Positions 9,601-15,600 of a stretch of DNA of 20,925 bases are shown piece after piece. Under the pieces are notes generated by a model. That model searched no databases. It was not told where the DNA came from and saw only the letters and a program-made list of their open reading frames with translations. Source of the stretch: JBMYQA01 sp049600855. GTDB lineage: Bacteria > Bacteroidota > Bacteroidia > Cytophagales > Flammeovirgaceae. The position numbers were made by a program, and so were the translations under genes. The DNA lies in NCBI GenBank assembly GCA_049600855.1, contig JBMYQA010000085.1:1-20925 (forward strand). The letters are read 5' to 3'. Numbering within the stretch: position 1 is the stretch's first letter; the number at the start of each line of letters is the position of its first letter.

Positions 9601-10480
9601 CGTATTGCCCAAATTCATTAGGCAAACCCGCATTAGGGTGTGCACTCACAGGGATATGGCTATTTCGAGATAGCGTTTGCAAATACGGTCGAAGTAAGTC
9701 TGCGCCTAGCGCACAGTTTAATCCTACGCTCATTAAGTCGGCATGGCTCACAGAATTCCAGAAGGCTTCTGTAGTTTGCCCTGAAAGCGTTCGACCACTC
9801 GCATCCGTAATGGTACCAGAAACCATAACGGGAAATCTATAAGGATGTCCATTCCCATTTACTGGTGGTGCATAAGGGTGCTCTAAAAAATATTTATCGA
9901 TGGCAAAAAGCGCTGCCTTACAATTCAGGGTATCAAATACCGTTTCTACCAACAAAATATCGACTCCTCCTTCTACCAATCCTTTTACTTGTCCATAATA
10001 TGCCTCTACCAAATCATCGTAGGTAACCGCTCGGTAACCAGGATCATTTACATCAGGCGAAATTGAGGCTGTTCGGTTTGTTGGGCCAATCGCGCCCGCT
10101 ACATAACGCGGTTTGTGAGGTTCTAAGGTCGTAAACTCATCCGCTACTTCTTTGGCAATTTTGGCAGATTCATAGTTGAGTTCATACACCAACTCTTCCA
10201 TTTGGTAATCGGCCATGGCAATGGTCGTAGAACTAAAGGTATTCGTTTCCACAATATCTGCCCCTGCCTCAAAGTATTCACGATGGATTTTCTGGATAAT
10301 ATCTGGTCGAACAATGGAAAGTAGATCATTATTCCCTTTCAAATCACAGGGATGATCTTTGAATCGTTCTCCTCGAAAATCTTCTTCTGTTAATTTATAA
10401 GGTTGGATCATTGTGCCCATTGCACCATCCAAGAATAGAATTTTGTCTTTTAACAAAGACCTAATATCTGGTTTCGTCAT
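6698..10480 (-). CDS. metH: Cobalamin-dependent methionine synthase
   Basis: The 1260-aa cytoplasmic enzyme transfers a methyl group from 5-methyltetrahydrofolate through cobalamin to homocysteine, giving methionine. All four modules are present in one chain, close to the 1227 aa of E. coli MetH. The homocysteine module (about 5-335) has DGAMGTM and the zinc cysteines Cys256, Cys319 and Cys320 (GGCCGTTPAH). The pterin module (about 360-620) has NIGERTNVTGS and GGVSNISFSFRG. The cap and B12 module (about 655-900) carries DVHDIG at 770-775 with the cobalt-ligand His772. The activation module (about 925-1260) has the SAM-binding RPAPGYPACPDH at 1170-1181. It is the last gene of a minus-strand unit whose leader holds a SAM-I riboswitch, and it lies 66 bp downstream of the SiaB-like gene. 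No cobalamin riboswitch is seen directly upstream. Confidence 0.98.
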   Translation of the reverse strand: MTKPDIRSLLKDKILFLDGAMGTMIQPYKLTEEDFRGERFKDHPCDLKGNNDLLSIVRPDIIQKIHREYFEAGADIVETNTFSSTTIAMADYQMEELVYELNYESAKIAKEVADEFTTLEPHKPRYVAGAIGPTNRTASISPDVNDPGYRAVTYDDLVEAYYGQVKGLVEGGVDILLVETVFDTLNCKAALFAIDKYFLEHPYAPPVNGNGHPYRFPVMVSGTITDASGRTLSGQTTEAFWNSVSHADLMSVGLNCALGADLLRPYLQTLSRNSHIPVSAHPNAGLPNEFGQYDESPEHMAGLLEGFAEEGILNIIGGCCGTTPAHIKAIHEAVSKYPPRHVPEPSQNMHLSGLEPVTIAPGSMFVNIGERTNVTGSRKFARLIKEDKYDEALEVARHQVEGGAQVIDVNMDEGMLDSEAAMTRFLNLIASEPDIARLPIMIDSSKWSVIEAGLKCVQGKGIVNSISLKEGEEAFKKYARLVQSYGAAVIVMAFDESGQADSYERRIEICKRSYDILVNEVGFNPHDIIFDPNILTVATGIEEHNNYAVDFIEATRWIKENLPHAKVSGGVSNISFSFRGNNVVREAMHSAFLYHAIQAGLDMGIVNAGMIEIYEEIPKDLLERVEDVLLNRRPDATERLVDFAETVKNKGGKKAIKDDSWRQNPVRERLKHALIKGIVDHIEEDTEEARQQFDRPIQVIEGPLMDGMNVVGDLFGEGKMFLPQVVKSARVMKKAVAYLIPFIEEEKAKNPELANSGSNGRILMATVKGDVHDIGKNIVGVVLACNNFEIIDLGVMVPLEKILDTAIKENVDVIGLSGLITPSLDEMVYVAQEMERRGMTIPLLIGGATTSRIHTAVKIDPVYSGAVIHVLDASKSVPVASNLTTEEISARHDFSKQYKEEYDQLRVDHAKRQSIKKLITLEEARQNKFQADWDNTAIKKPSFLGTKVFSDYPLAEIAEYFDWTPFFQSWELAGRYPKILNDSVVGQEARRLFDDAQKLLHQIIEEKLLTAKAVIGFFPANAGTDDDIEVYDFEEQIEEIENGVLTQQKVYVEKRTEVTTVLHHLRQQSKKAKNVPNYALTDFIAPKQTQKADYLGGFAVTVFGAEELAKQFEADHDDYNAIMVKALADRFAEAFAELMHEKVRKEYWGYAPEEHFENDDLIREKYQGIRPAPGYPACPDHLEKRNLFDLLSAEDNIGIQLTENFAMRPASSVSGWYFSHPKSRYFPIGKITKAQVTDYAARIDMSVEELERWLGSILAY

Positions 10481-10502
10481 CTTCGCTCTAAATTAAAAAT
10501 CC

Positions 10503-10529
10503 GCACTTGTTTTCTTACTGCACTTGTTT
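10503..10529. repeat. Two 10-bp direct repeats just upstream of metH
   Basis: GCACTTGTTT occurs at 10503-10512 and again at 10520-10529, a 17-bp period, in the 66-bp gap between the SiaB-like gene and metH. The copies start 23 nt upstream of the metH ATG. This could be a tandem operator or a chance repeat in AT-rich DNA. Confidence 0.4.
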
Positions 10530-10546
10530 ATTTTACCTGATACTGG

Positions 10547-11080
10547 TTATGATTTCTTATCAATCGCTGCCATCACTGTAAACAATACCTTGCCTCTTTC
10601 CACTTCTTCAAATTGGTATTGTAGGCCATGTTTCGATTTCCGTACAATATCTACCAAGCCCAAACCCGCATGTTTACCAATGGGCGCTTCTGATTTAATA
10701 ATTTCCTTATACAGTTTCCTCAAAGCCATTTTATTTTCGGCCAAGCTGTTAATTAAATCCAACTTTTCCTTCAAAGGTTTTACCTCTGTAGACTTAATAA
10801 AATTTTTCGTGAGTATGTACCAATCTTTCGCATCCTGTTGGAAATAAAACTCCCCAATGGTTGCTTGATTCGCCACACGCAATGCATGATGCGAGACGTT
10901 CTGTAGCAATTCCATACAGATGTAAAATACCATCCGTTTATCGACGGCTTGTTTCACAGCTTGATCGACCAAGCTCATACACTGTTGGCAATCAATTTGA
11001 GGATTTTTCTTCTTAATCAATTGCTTAATCAGTGGATGCTGTTGGATAAATGAAGCCCAATCTTTTAACCCATCACTCAT
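10547..11080 (-). CDS. SiaB-family protein kinase (GHKL-like)
   Basis: This 177-aa cytoplasmic protein resembles the SiaB family (DUF6272), small GHKL-fold kinases related to anti-sigma-factor kinases. In the Pseudomonas Sia pathway SiaB phosphorylates the small protein SiaC and so influences c-di-GMP signalling and aggregation. The N-box is visible as ELLQN at 57-61, followed by VSHHA. A glycine-rich ATP-lid segment, HAGLGLVDIVRKS, lies at 137-149. No SiaC, SiaA phosphatase or diguanylate cyclase gene is next to it, so it looks like an orphan. It lies 122 bp downstream of the YbjQ gene and 66 bp upstream of metH on the same strand. It could be co-transcribed with them, though the 122-bp gap leaves room for its own promoter. 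Confidence 0.8.
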   Translation of the reverse strand: MSDGLKDWASFIQQHPLIKQLIKKKNPQIDCQQCMSLVDQAVKQAVDKRMVFYICMELLQNVSHHALRVANQATIGEFYFQQDAKDWYILTKNFIKSTEVKPLKEKLDLINSLAENKMALRKLYKEIIKSEAPIGKHAGLGLVDIVRKSKHGLQYQFEEVERGKVLFTVMAAIDKKS

Positions 11081-11202
11081 CGCATTGTATTTAATGATAC
11101 CATTCGTTTGTTGTGGTTTAAATGTTTTTAGCAGTCAATACATACGTATACGACCCGATAATTGAGTCATATTTTTGTGGAACATTTTTGTCAAATCACT
11201 TG

Positions 11203-11523
11203 CTATTCTAGTACCACAGCCGTTCCATTGGCACTCACCATCACCATGCTTGATTTCTCGCCTATGGTTTCATAATCGAGGTCTACACCGATAATGGCAT
11301 TGGCACCAAGGTCTTCTGCTTGTTCTTCCATATCTTCCAAAGCCAAGCGCTTGGCTTTTCGCAAGCTTCTTTCGTAACCTGAAGATCGCCCTCCGATTAC
11401 ATCGGTGATTTGGGCAAAATAATCTTTGATCGCATTGGCACCAATAATCGCTTCACCAGATACGACGCCTAAGTATTTCACGACTCTTTTTCCTTCAATA
11501 GACTCTGTTGTTGATATCAGCAT
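11203..11523 (-). CDS. YbjQ/UPF0145 family protein
   Basis: The 106-aa protein has the typical YbjQ_1 layout and normal family length. An N-terminal strand ends in ESIEGKRVVKYLGVVSGEAI. The middle GGRSSGYERSLRKAKRLALEDM precedes the conserved AEDLGANAIIGVDLDYE (about 69-85), and a C-terminal strand VMVSANGTAVVL closes the fold. Family members form small oligomeric rings and are often annotated 'heavy-metal-binding', but no biochemical role is settled. Only 6 bp separate its ATG from the stop of the exported protein upstream, so the two are almost certainly co-transcribed behind the SAM riboswitch. Confidence 0.88.
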   Translation of the reverse strand: MLISTTESIEGKRVVKYLGVVSGEAIIGANAIKDYFAQITDVIGGRSSGYERSLRKAKRLALEDMEEQAEDLGANAIIGVDLDYETIGEKSSMVMVSANGTAVVLE

Positions 11524-11529
11524 GACTTC

Positions 11530-12057
11530 TTATTTATCTTCTTTTACGACACTGTCAATCCAAGTATGGAGTTGTCCTTTACGTTTTTTCTTCAAAATAG
11601 CATCTACCGCACGATCCCTCGTCAATCCTTGGTTTTTATACTTTTTATAATAGTCGAGTAAACTCGTTAGTCCAGCCGTAAAGCCTTTTTTCTCGTCTTT
11701 AGCCATCTCTGGATTTGCTAAGGCAAAACGCGTCCAGCTCCCCATAAATAGGGTCAGTAGATCAGGATTAATTTTTGCCAATTGGATTACTTCAGGATAG
11801 AGTGTTAAACTAACATTTGGAGCGCCTTCTAACCACTTAATTAGAAATGCACTTACCTCTTTACGTTTTCCTTGCATTTTATTGGGTGGGGTATCTTCTA
11901 ACCAACGTACTGCTTTGGGAATGTATCGCTCATACTTCGCATAATCGCTTTTTTTGTTGAAACGATAATTATGCGGCACTGCAAAATCTTGCGCATGGAT
12001 GATGAAACTGCTAAAGATTAAGCAAAAGATAAAAACTAGCGTTACACTTTTTTTCAT
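11530..12057 (-). CDS. Exported protein of unknown function, first gene behind the SAM riboswitch
   Basis: This 175-aa product begins MKKSVTLVFIF with a hydrophobic core to about residue 20 and a HAQ-D cleavage site near residue 23, so it is predicted to be exported. The mature 150 residues are mostly helical, with WLEDTPPNK at about 52-60 and KWLEGAPN near 74-81, a short internal echo (WLE-x-x-P). I do not recognise a family and see no catalytic motif or cysteine in the mature part. It is the first gene after the SAM-I aptamer, which ends 88 nt upstream, and lies 6 bp ahead of the YbjQ gene. The riboswitch therefore most directly controls this protein, which suggests, but does not show, a link to sulfur-amino-acid status. 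Confidence 0.8.
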   Translation of the reverse strand: MKKSVTLVFIFCLIFSSFIIHAQDFAVPHNYRFNKKSDYAKYERYIPKAVRWLEDTPPNKMQGKRKEVSAFLIKWLEGAPNVSLTLYPEVIQLAKINPDLLTLFMGSWTRFALANPEMAKDEKKGFTAGLTSLLDYYKKYKNQGLTRDRAVDAILKKKRKGQLHTWIDSVVKEDK

Positions 12058-12145
12058 ATAAGGTCAACCAAAATGCATTTAACATCAATGCTTTATTCAG
12101 AAAGGCTGGGTGAAGAAGATGTTAGGGAGGAATAGTTCTCTTTCC

Positions 12146-12248
12146 GCTCATCTTCACTCCAACTAGTTTTGGAGTTGGGATTTAGCACCCTGCGTTCAGG
12201 GTTGCCAAGGTATCCAAGGGCCCAATCCCTCCACCTTTCTTGATAAGC
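12146..12248 (-). ncRNA. SAM-I (S-box) riboswitch aptamer
   Basis: The minus-strand RNA has the conserved SAM-I core. P1 is GCTTATC (12242-12248) with GATGAGC (12146-12152), including one G-U pair. P2 begins AAGGT (12233-12237) and closes with ACCTT (12207-12211), enclosing GGAGGGATTGG and GGCCC. The invariant GGCAACC lies at 12200-12206. P3 is CCCTG-aacg-CAGGG (12188-12201). The joining GTGCTAAATCC follows, then P4 ACTCCAA/TTGGAGT (12169-12175 with 12156-12162). SAM binding normally shuts off downstream methionine genes. The 88-nt platform before the first start codon has no strong intrinsic terminator. One possible competing pairing is AGAAAGG (12234-12240) with CCTTTCT (12099-12105). The unit it leads contains metH, which supports the call. 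Confidence 0.92.
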
Positions 12249-12564
12249 ATTTTATTTTAAATGAAATAATTGATAAAATATTCATGAGAATGTCATTCAA
12301 TCATTTCAAACGCTACAAATATAGTGCAAATATCCATAGGAACAATTGCAGTCGGTTGTGTTGTAAACGCAAAACTTACATGCATTGTTCAATTCTACTT
12401 CAATTACAAGAGTAAAATTTTGACTATTAAGCGATTAAATTCTTTTTCATTCCCTTCCTATGTTCCAGAAATTACCATATATTGAGGTAAACATTTTTGG
12501 GAATCAGAACAAGCATACATGAAACATTCCCATTTTCCATCAACCATTAACCCTTGCAAGTACT
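12249..12564. other. Divergent promoter region between the riboswitch and the amidase gene
   Basis: AT-rich spacer holding the minus-strand promoter at 12316-12346. On the plus strand, toward the amidase, I found no convincing TAnnTTTG element. There is only a weak stem (TGGGAAT 12498-12504 with ATTCCCA 12526-12532, 21-nt loop) that might be a leader structure. No ORF of note. Confidence 0.45.
12316..12346 (-). promoter_or_regulatory. Bacteroidota-type promoter of the SAM-riboswitch unit
   Basis: On the minus strand TATATTTG (12316-12323) matches the Bacteroidota -7 consensus TAnnTTTG exactly. ATTG (12343-12346) lies 19 bp upstream, as expected for the -33 element. Transcription would begin near 12305-12312, leaving about 60 nt before the aptamer. 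Position and consensus both fit, but there is no direct evidence of use. Confidence 0.6.
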
Positions 12565-13614
12565 ATGGAAATTTCAGGACATAAGCTGGTAGGCGATAAT
12601 GTAAAGCCATTTGAACAAACCAAAAAGGTAAGTGGCAAATTCGCGCCAGGTGCATTAGATACCATCATCGTTCACTACACCGCCTCTCCCAGCTTCCGTT
12701 CAGCTTATAACTCTTTGATGAATCCTCGAATCAAAGCCTCTGCACACATTTTGTTAGATCGTGACGGAACGGTGCTGCAAATGGCAGACTTTGAAACCAT
12801 TGCATGGCATGCAGGACGTAGCTCTTACAAAGATCGCTCAGGTTTCAACAAATATTCTATTGGTATTGAAATCGTGAACGCAGGTCCGCTCAAGCTGAAA
12901 AACGGGGAATATTTTGATGTATATAACATCAAAAAACCAGCAGATCAGGTGATGGAAGGCAAGCACAGAAATCGACCTATTGTTTCGAAGTATTGGCATA
13001 AATACACGGAAGAACAAATTAAAATAACCGAAGAGATTTGCCGATTGCTCGTAGATAAATACGGCATCAAGTACATTTTAGGTCATGAGGAAATTTCTGT
13101 GGGCCGTAAGTTTGATCCAGGGCCAGCCTTTCCTTTAGATGAGATGCGCGAACGCATTTTCAACAATGAATTTGGGCATGCTGGTGAAAAACCGACGATT
13201 ACGGAGCTAAAAACGGGCGATATTGCCTTTGTTTCAGCTTCTTCATTAAACATTCGGGCGGCTGCTTCGGCTAGGGCAGATAAAATCGCAGATGCCTTGC
13301 CAGAGGGAACAAAAGTGGATGTGATTGCCGTAGAAGGAGATTGGGCTAAAGTAGAGGTAGAAGTGAATGGCTGGGTATTATCGACACACATTGAGCTCGA
13401 CAACACCGATGACAACCACGATGCCATTGTTTCTTCTTTAAGCACGAATGTACACTCTATCCCGATGGAAGATTCTAGTGATGTATCAGAAGCCTTGGTA
13501 CAAGGCGATCCCTTGCAAATCATCCAACGGTTTGAAGGATGGTATCATGTGAGTTACCCCATCCAAGGCTTTGTAGCCAAAAAATACCTTGATCAATTTC
13601 AAGCAAAAGGGTAA
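12565..13614 (+). CDS. N-acetylmuramoyl-L-alanine amidase (Amidase_2) with two SH3 domains
   Basis: The 349-aa protein has an Amidase_2/AmpD-type catalytic domain (about 28-195), which cuts the bond between N-acetylmuramic acid and L-alanine in peptidoglycan. By comparison with AmpD the zinc ligands are His37 (IIVHYTA), His174 (GHEEIS) and Asp184, with Glu102 (GIEIVN) and Lys182 as catalytic helpers. AWHAG at 80-84 is also typical. Two bacterial SH3-like domains follow: about 219-277 with LNIRAAAS, and a more divergent one at about 286-344. No signal peptide is visible, so as written it is cytoplasmic, like AmpD, unless it is released by another route. The amidase-SH3 order also resembles phage endolysins. 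It lies 103 bp before the CHAT gene on the same strand and could belong to that operon or stand alone. Confidence 0.92.
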   Translation: MEISGHKLVGDNVKPFEQTKKVSGKFAPGALDTIIVHYTASPSFRSAYNSLMNPRIKASAHILLDRDGTVLQMADFETIAWHAGRSSYKDRSGFNKYSIGIEIVNAGPLKLKNGEYFDVYNIKKPADQVMEGKHRNRPIVSKYWHKYTEEQIKITEEICRLLVDKYGIKYILGHEEISVGRKFDPGPAFPLDEMRERIFNNEFGHAGEKPTITELKTGDIAFVSASSLNIRAAASARADKIADALPEGTKVDVIAVEGDWAKVEVEVNGWVLSTHIELDNTDDNHDAIVSSLSTNVHSIPMEDSSDVSEALVQGDPLQIIQRFEGWYHVSYPIQGFVAKKYLDQFQAKG

Positions 13615-13646
13615 GTAATCAGTCATTTTATCATTAATAGGTATAC

Positions 13647-13678
13647 GGTATGGATGATGCAATGTGCTCATCCATGCC
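13647..13678. repeat. Hairpin between the amidase and CHAT genes
   Basis: GGTATGGATGA (13647-13657) pairs with TCATCCATGCC (13668-13678), 11 bp with one G-U pair and a 10-nt loop. It is 32 bp after the amidase stop and 39 bp before the preferred CHAT start. There is no U-run, so it is not a standard terminator. It may be an mRNA-processing or stability element that sets relative expression of the two genes. Confidence 0.5.
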
Positions 13679-13717
13679 ATTCATCCATTCACACATCAAT
13701 CACCAGTATTACCTCGT

Positions 13718-15589
13718 ATGTCTGCCAAACCCGTTATATTCATTGCGTTTGCGAATGAGGCCTTGCACGAACCTGGACGCTTGCGGAATTTACAGTTAGA
13801 GCAAAGCGAAATTCGTCAGGTGTTATTTGAAGCTCAAAAACAAGGTTTATGTGAATTGGTAGATCGCTCAGCAGTTACCATTGATGAATTAATCGACGTA
13901 TTTCAGCATTATAAAGATCGCATACACGTATTTCATTTTGGCGGGCATGCCAATAGTTGGCAACTGCTACTGAATGCTCCAGATAAACAAGGAACTCATG
14001 CAGCACATTCGGAAGGATTAGCCCAATTCTTAGCCCAGCAAAATAACTTGAAGTTGATCTTTTTAAATGGATGTTCTACCCAACAACAAGCCTTAGACCT
14101 CATCCAACATACTGAGAGCTGTATTATTGGCACCACTGCTAGCGTAAATGACACGGTAGCTCGAAAGGTTGCTGTTCGCTTTTTTAAAGGCATTGCCGCC
14201 CAATTGAGCATTGAAAAGGCTTGGGAAGCGGCCAAACAGCTCATCCACATTGACTACGGCACTGCTAATGTGCGCGATTTGATGTGGGAAGGGATCGAAA
14301 CGCCTCAGGGCGAAGCTAGTCAGGAAAACCTATGGGAATTGTATGCCCAAAACCCATCATCAACGGCTTGGAAATTACCCACTCCCAAGCAAAGCGATGA
14401 GCATCAGATTTTTAATGAGTTACTCACCAAACAACTCATCATTGCCCTACAAAGTTACAGCAAACCCGCCAAGCGTTTTTTAGCAACCGCTTCAGAAGTA
14501 GATGCCAATTGGCAGAAACAGCCACAAATTAGCGCTGCTGCCAAAAAAATTATTGCTTACAGCTTTGTGGGCGTATTGGGCATTCAATTGAAAAAGTTGA
14601 TGGCAATTGGCAATGAAGCCCACTCCATCACTAAAATGAAAAAATACGTGTACCGATGCATGCTTACCGCCAAACAAGGCGTGCAATTACTCTGTTTTAC
14701 CTTCATTTCTAAACTTTGGGATTATCAAAAAGAACAAAAACAGCCGTTTACTCCTGAGCAACACAAATCATTACATAACTTTTTCCATACCAACTTTGAA
14801 TTAGACCTACTGAATTACCTCAAGTTACTGCGCGATTTAGTTCAGATTTTTGAAACACAGCAATTGCCCTTTCCGATGCCTTCTGAAAAGGAAGCAATCA
14901 AGACCTGTTTGTCGCCCAATAGTCGATTTATTCAATCTTGCCAAACCTTACAAGAGCTTCAAAGCGTACTGAGCACGGCAAACTTATCCATACAAACCTG
15001 CATAAAAGCAGAACAGGAATTGAGTAATGCAATGGAAGAACTTACCTTTTTAGCAGCTTATAAAATGGTATCCATTAAAGATATTGCTTATGATGAGATG
15101 AGGAATCGTCCACCACGGTATTTGCATCAGTATACCGCATTGGGGGTAGATAGCAAGTCTGTCGAAAATGCGCAACGAGTCAATTATGTGGATCATCCCA
15201 TTAGCACCGATGCCATTTTACTCTTTAAAGAAAAATACCACGAAAGTGTCAACTTATTCCCTTTTGTAATTGATTATCATGCTTTAACCGATAATGGTCT
15301 GACCAAAGTATGCTTCTTCAGTAATCGAAAACTGGAAGATGATAGCCTCGATTTCCACATTTTGGAAGATGGCCATATCGAAAACATAGAGTTTAGCAAT
15401 GTTGAAGCAACAGCAGAATCCATTAACCACCTCATGATGGATGATGCAAAACGTATCCAATGGAAGTTAGATAGCGTGTACACCCAATTTGAAGCCGCAA
15501 AACATGCAATTATTGATGTGCCATCTACCGATTCATCAACTAAAACACTCGATTTAGGTAATTTATTTGAAGGAGAAGAAGACTTTTAA
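13718..15589 (+). CDS. CHAT-domain (caspase-like) protease with long helical and beta-rich C-terminal extension
   Basis: I place the start at the ATG at 13718 (623 aa). A GTG at 13664 would add 18 residues unlike the domain start and lies inside a hairpin. Residues of about 3-190 form a CHAT domain of the caspase clan: the first strand is KPVIFIAFANE, the catalytic His is His77 in HVFHFGGHANS, and the nucleophile Cys is Cys119 in LIFLNGCST. Both are present, so an active cysteine endopeptidase is expected. Residues of about 215-500 are helix-rich without a recognised domain. The last 130 residues look beta-rich, with a PFVIDYHALTD...CFFS segment. It has no signal peptide or membrane segment and so is cytoplasmic. 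It sits 11 bp ahead of the STAND gene. CHAT proteins next to STAND NTPases are known in predicted immunity and cell-death systems. The substrate is unknown. Confidence 0.85.
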   Translation: MSAKPVIFIAFANEALHEPGRLRNLQLEQSEIRQVLFEAQKQGLCELVDRSAVTIDELIDVFQHYKDRIHVFHFGGHANSWQLLLNAPDKQGTHAAHSEGLAQFLAQQNNLKLIFLNGCSTQQQALDLIQHTESCIIGTTASVNDTVARKVAVRFFKGIAAQLSIEKAWEAAKQLIHIDYGTANVRDLMWEGIETPQGEASQENLWELYAQNPSSTAWKLPTPKQSDEHQIFNELLTKQLIIALQSYSKPAKRFLATASEVDANWQKQPQISAAAKKIIAYSFVGVLGIQLKKLMAIGNEAHSITKMKKYVYRCMLTAKQGVQLLCFTFISKLWDYQKEQKQPFTPEQHKSLHNFFHTNFELDLLNYLKLLRDLVQIFETQQLPFPMPSEKEAIKTCLSPNSRFIQSCQTLQELQSVLSTANLSIQTCIKAEQELSNAMEELTFLAAYKMVSIKDIAYDEMRNRPPRYLHQYTALGVDSKSVENAQRVNYVDHPISTDAILLFKEKYHESVNLFPFVIDYHALTDNGLTKVCFFSNRKLEDDSLDFHILEDGHIENIEFSNVEATAESINHLMMDDAKRIQWKLDSVYTQFEAAKHAIIDVPSTDSSTKTLDLGNLFEGEEDF

Positions 15590-15600
15590 TTGCAAAAATC

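Noticed and set aside
9492..9842. 116-aa plus-strand ORF inside metH
   Set aside because: It is antisense to the homocysteine module, with no independent family signal or start context.
13083..13523. 146-aa minus-strand ORF inside the amidase gene
   Set aside because: It is Ser/Thr-rich and lies antisense to well-supported catalytic and SH3 coding sequence, so it is a shadow of that gene.
12565..13614. Amidase as a prophage endolysin
   Set aside because: The domain order fits, but there are no holin, tail, integrase or other phage genes in the window and the neighbours look chromosomal.
13664..13717. GTG start extending the CHAT protein by 18 residues
   Set aside because: The added residues do not resemble a CHAT N-terminus, and the GTG lies in a hairpin loop. 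The ATG at 13718 begins just before the first expected beta strand.
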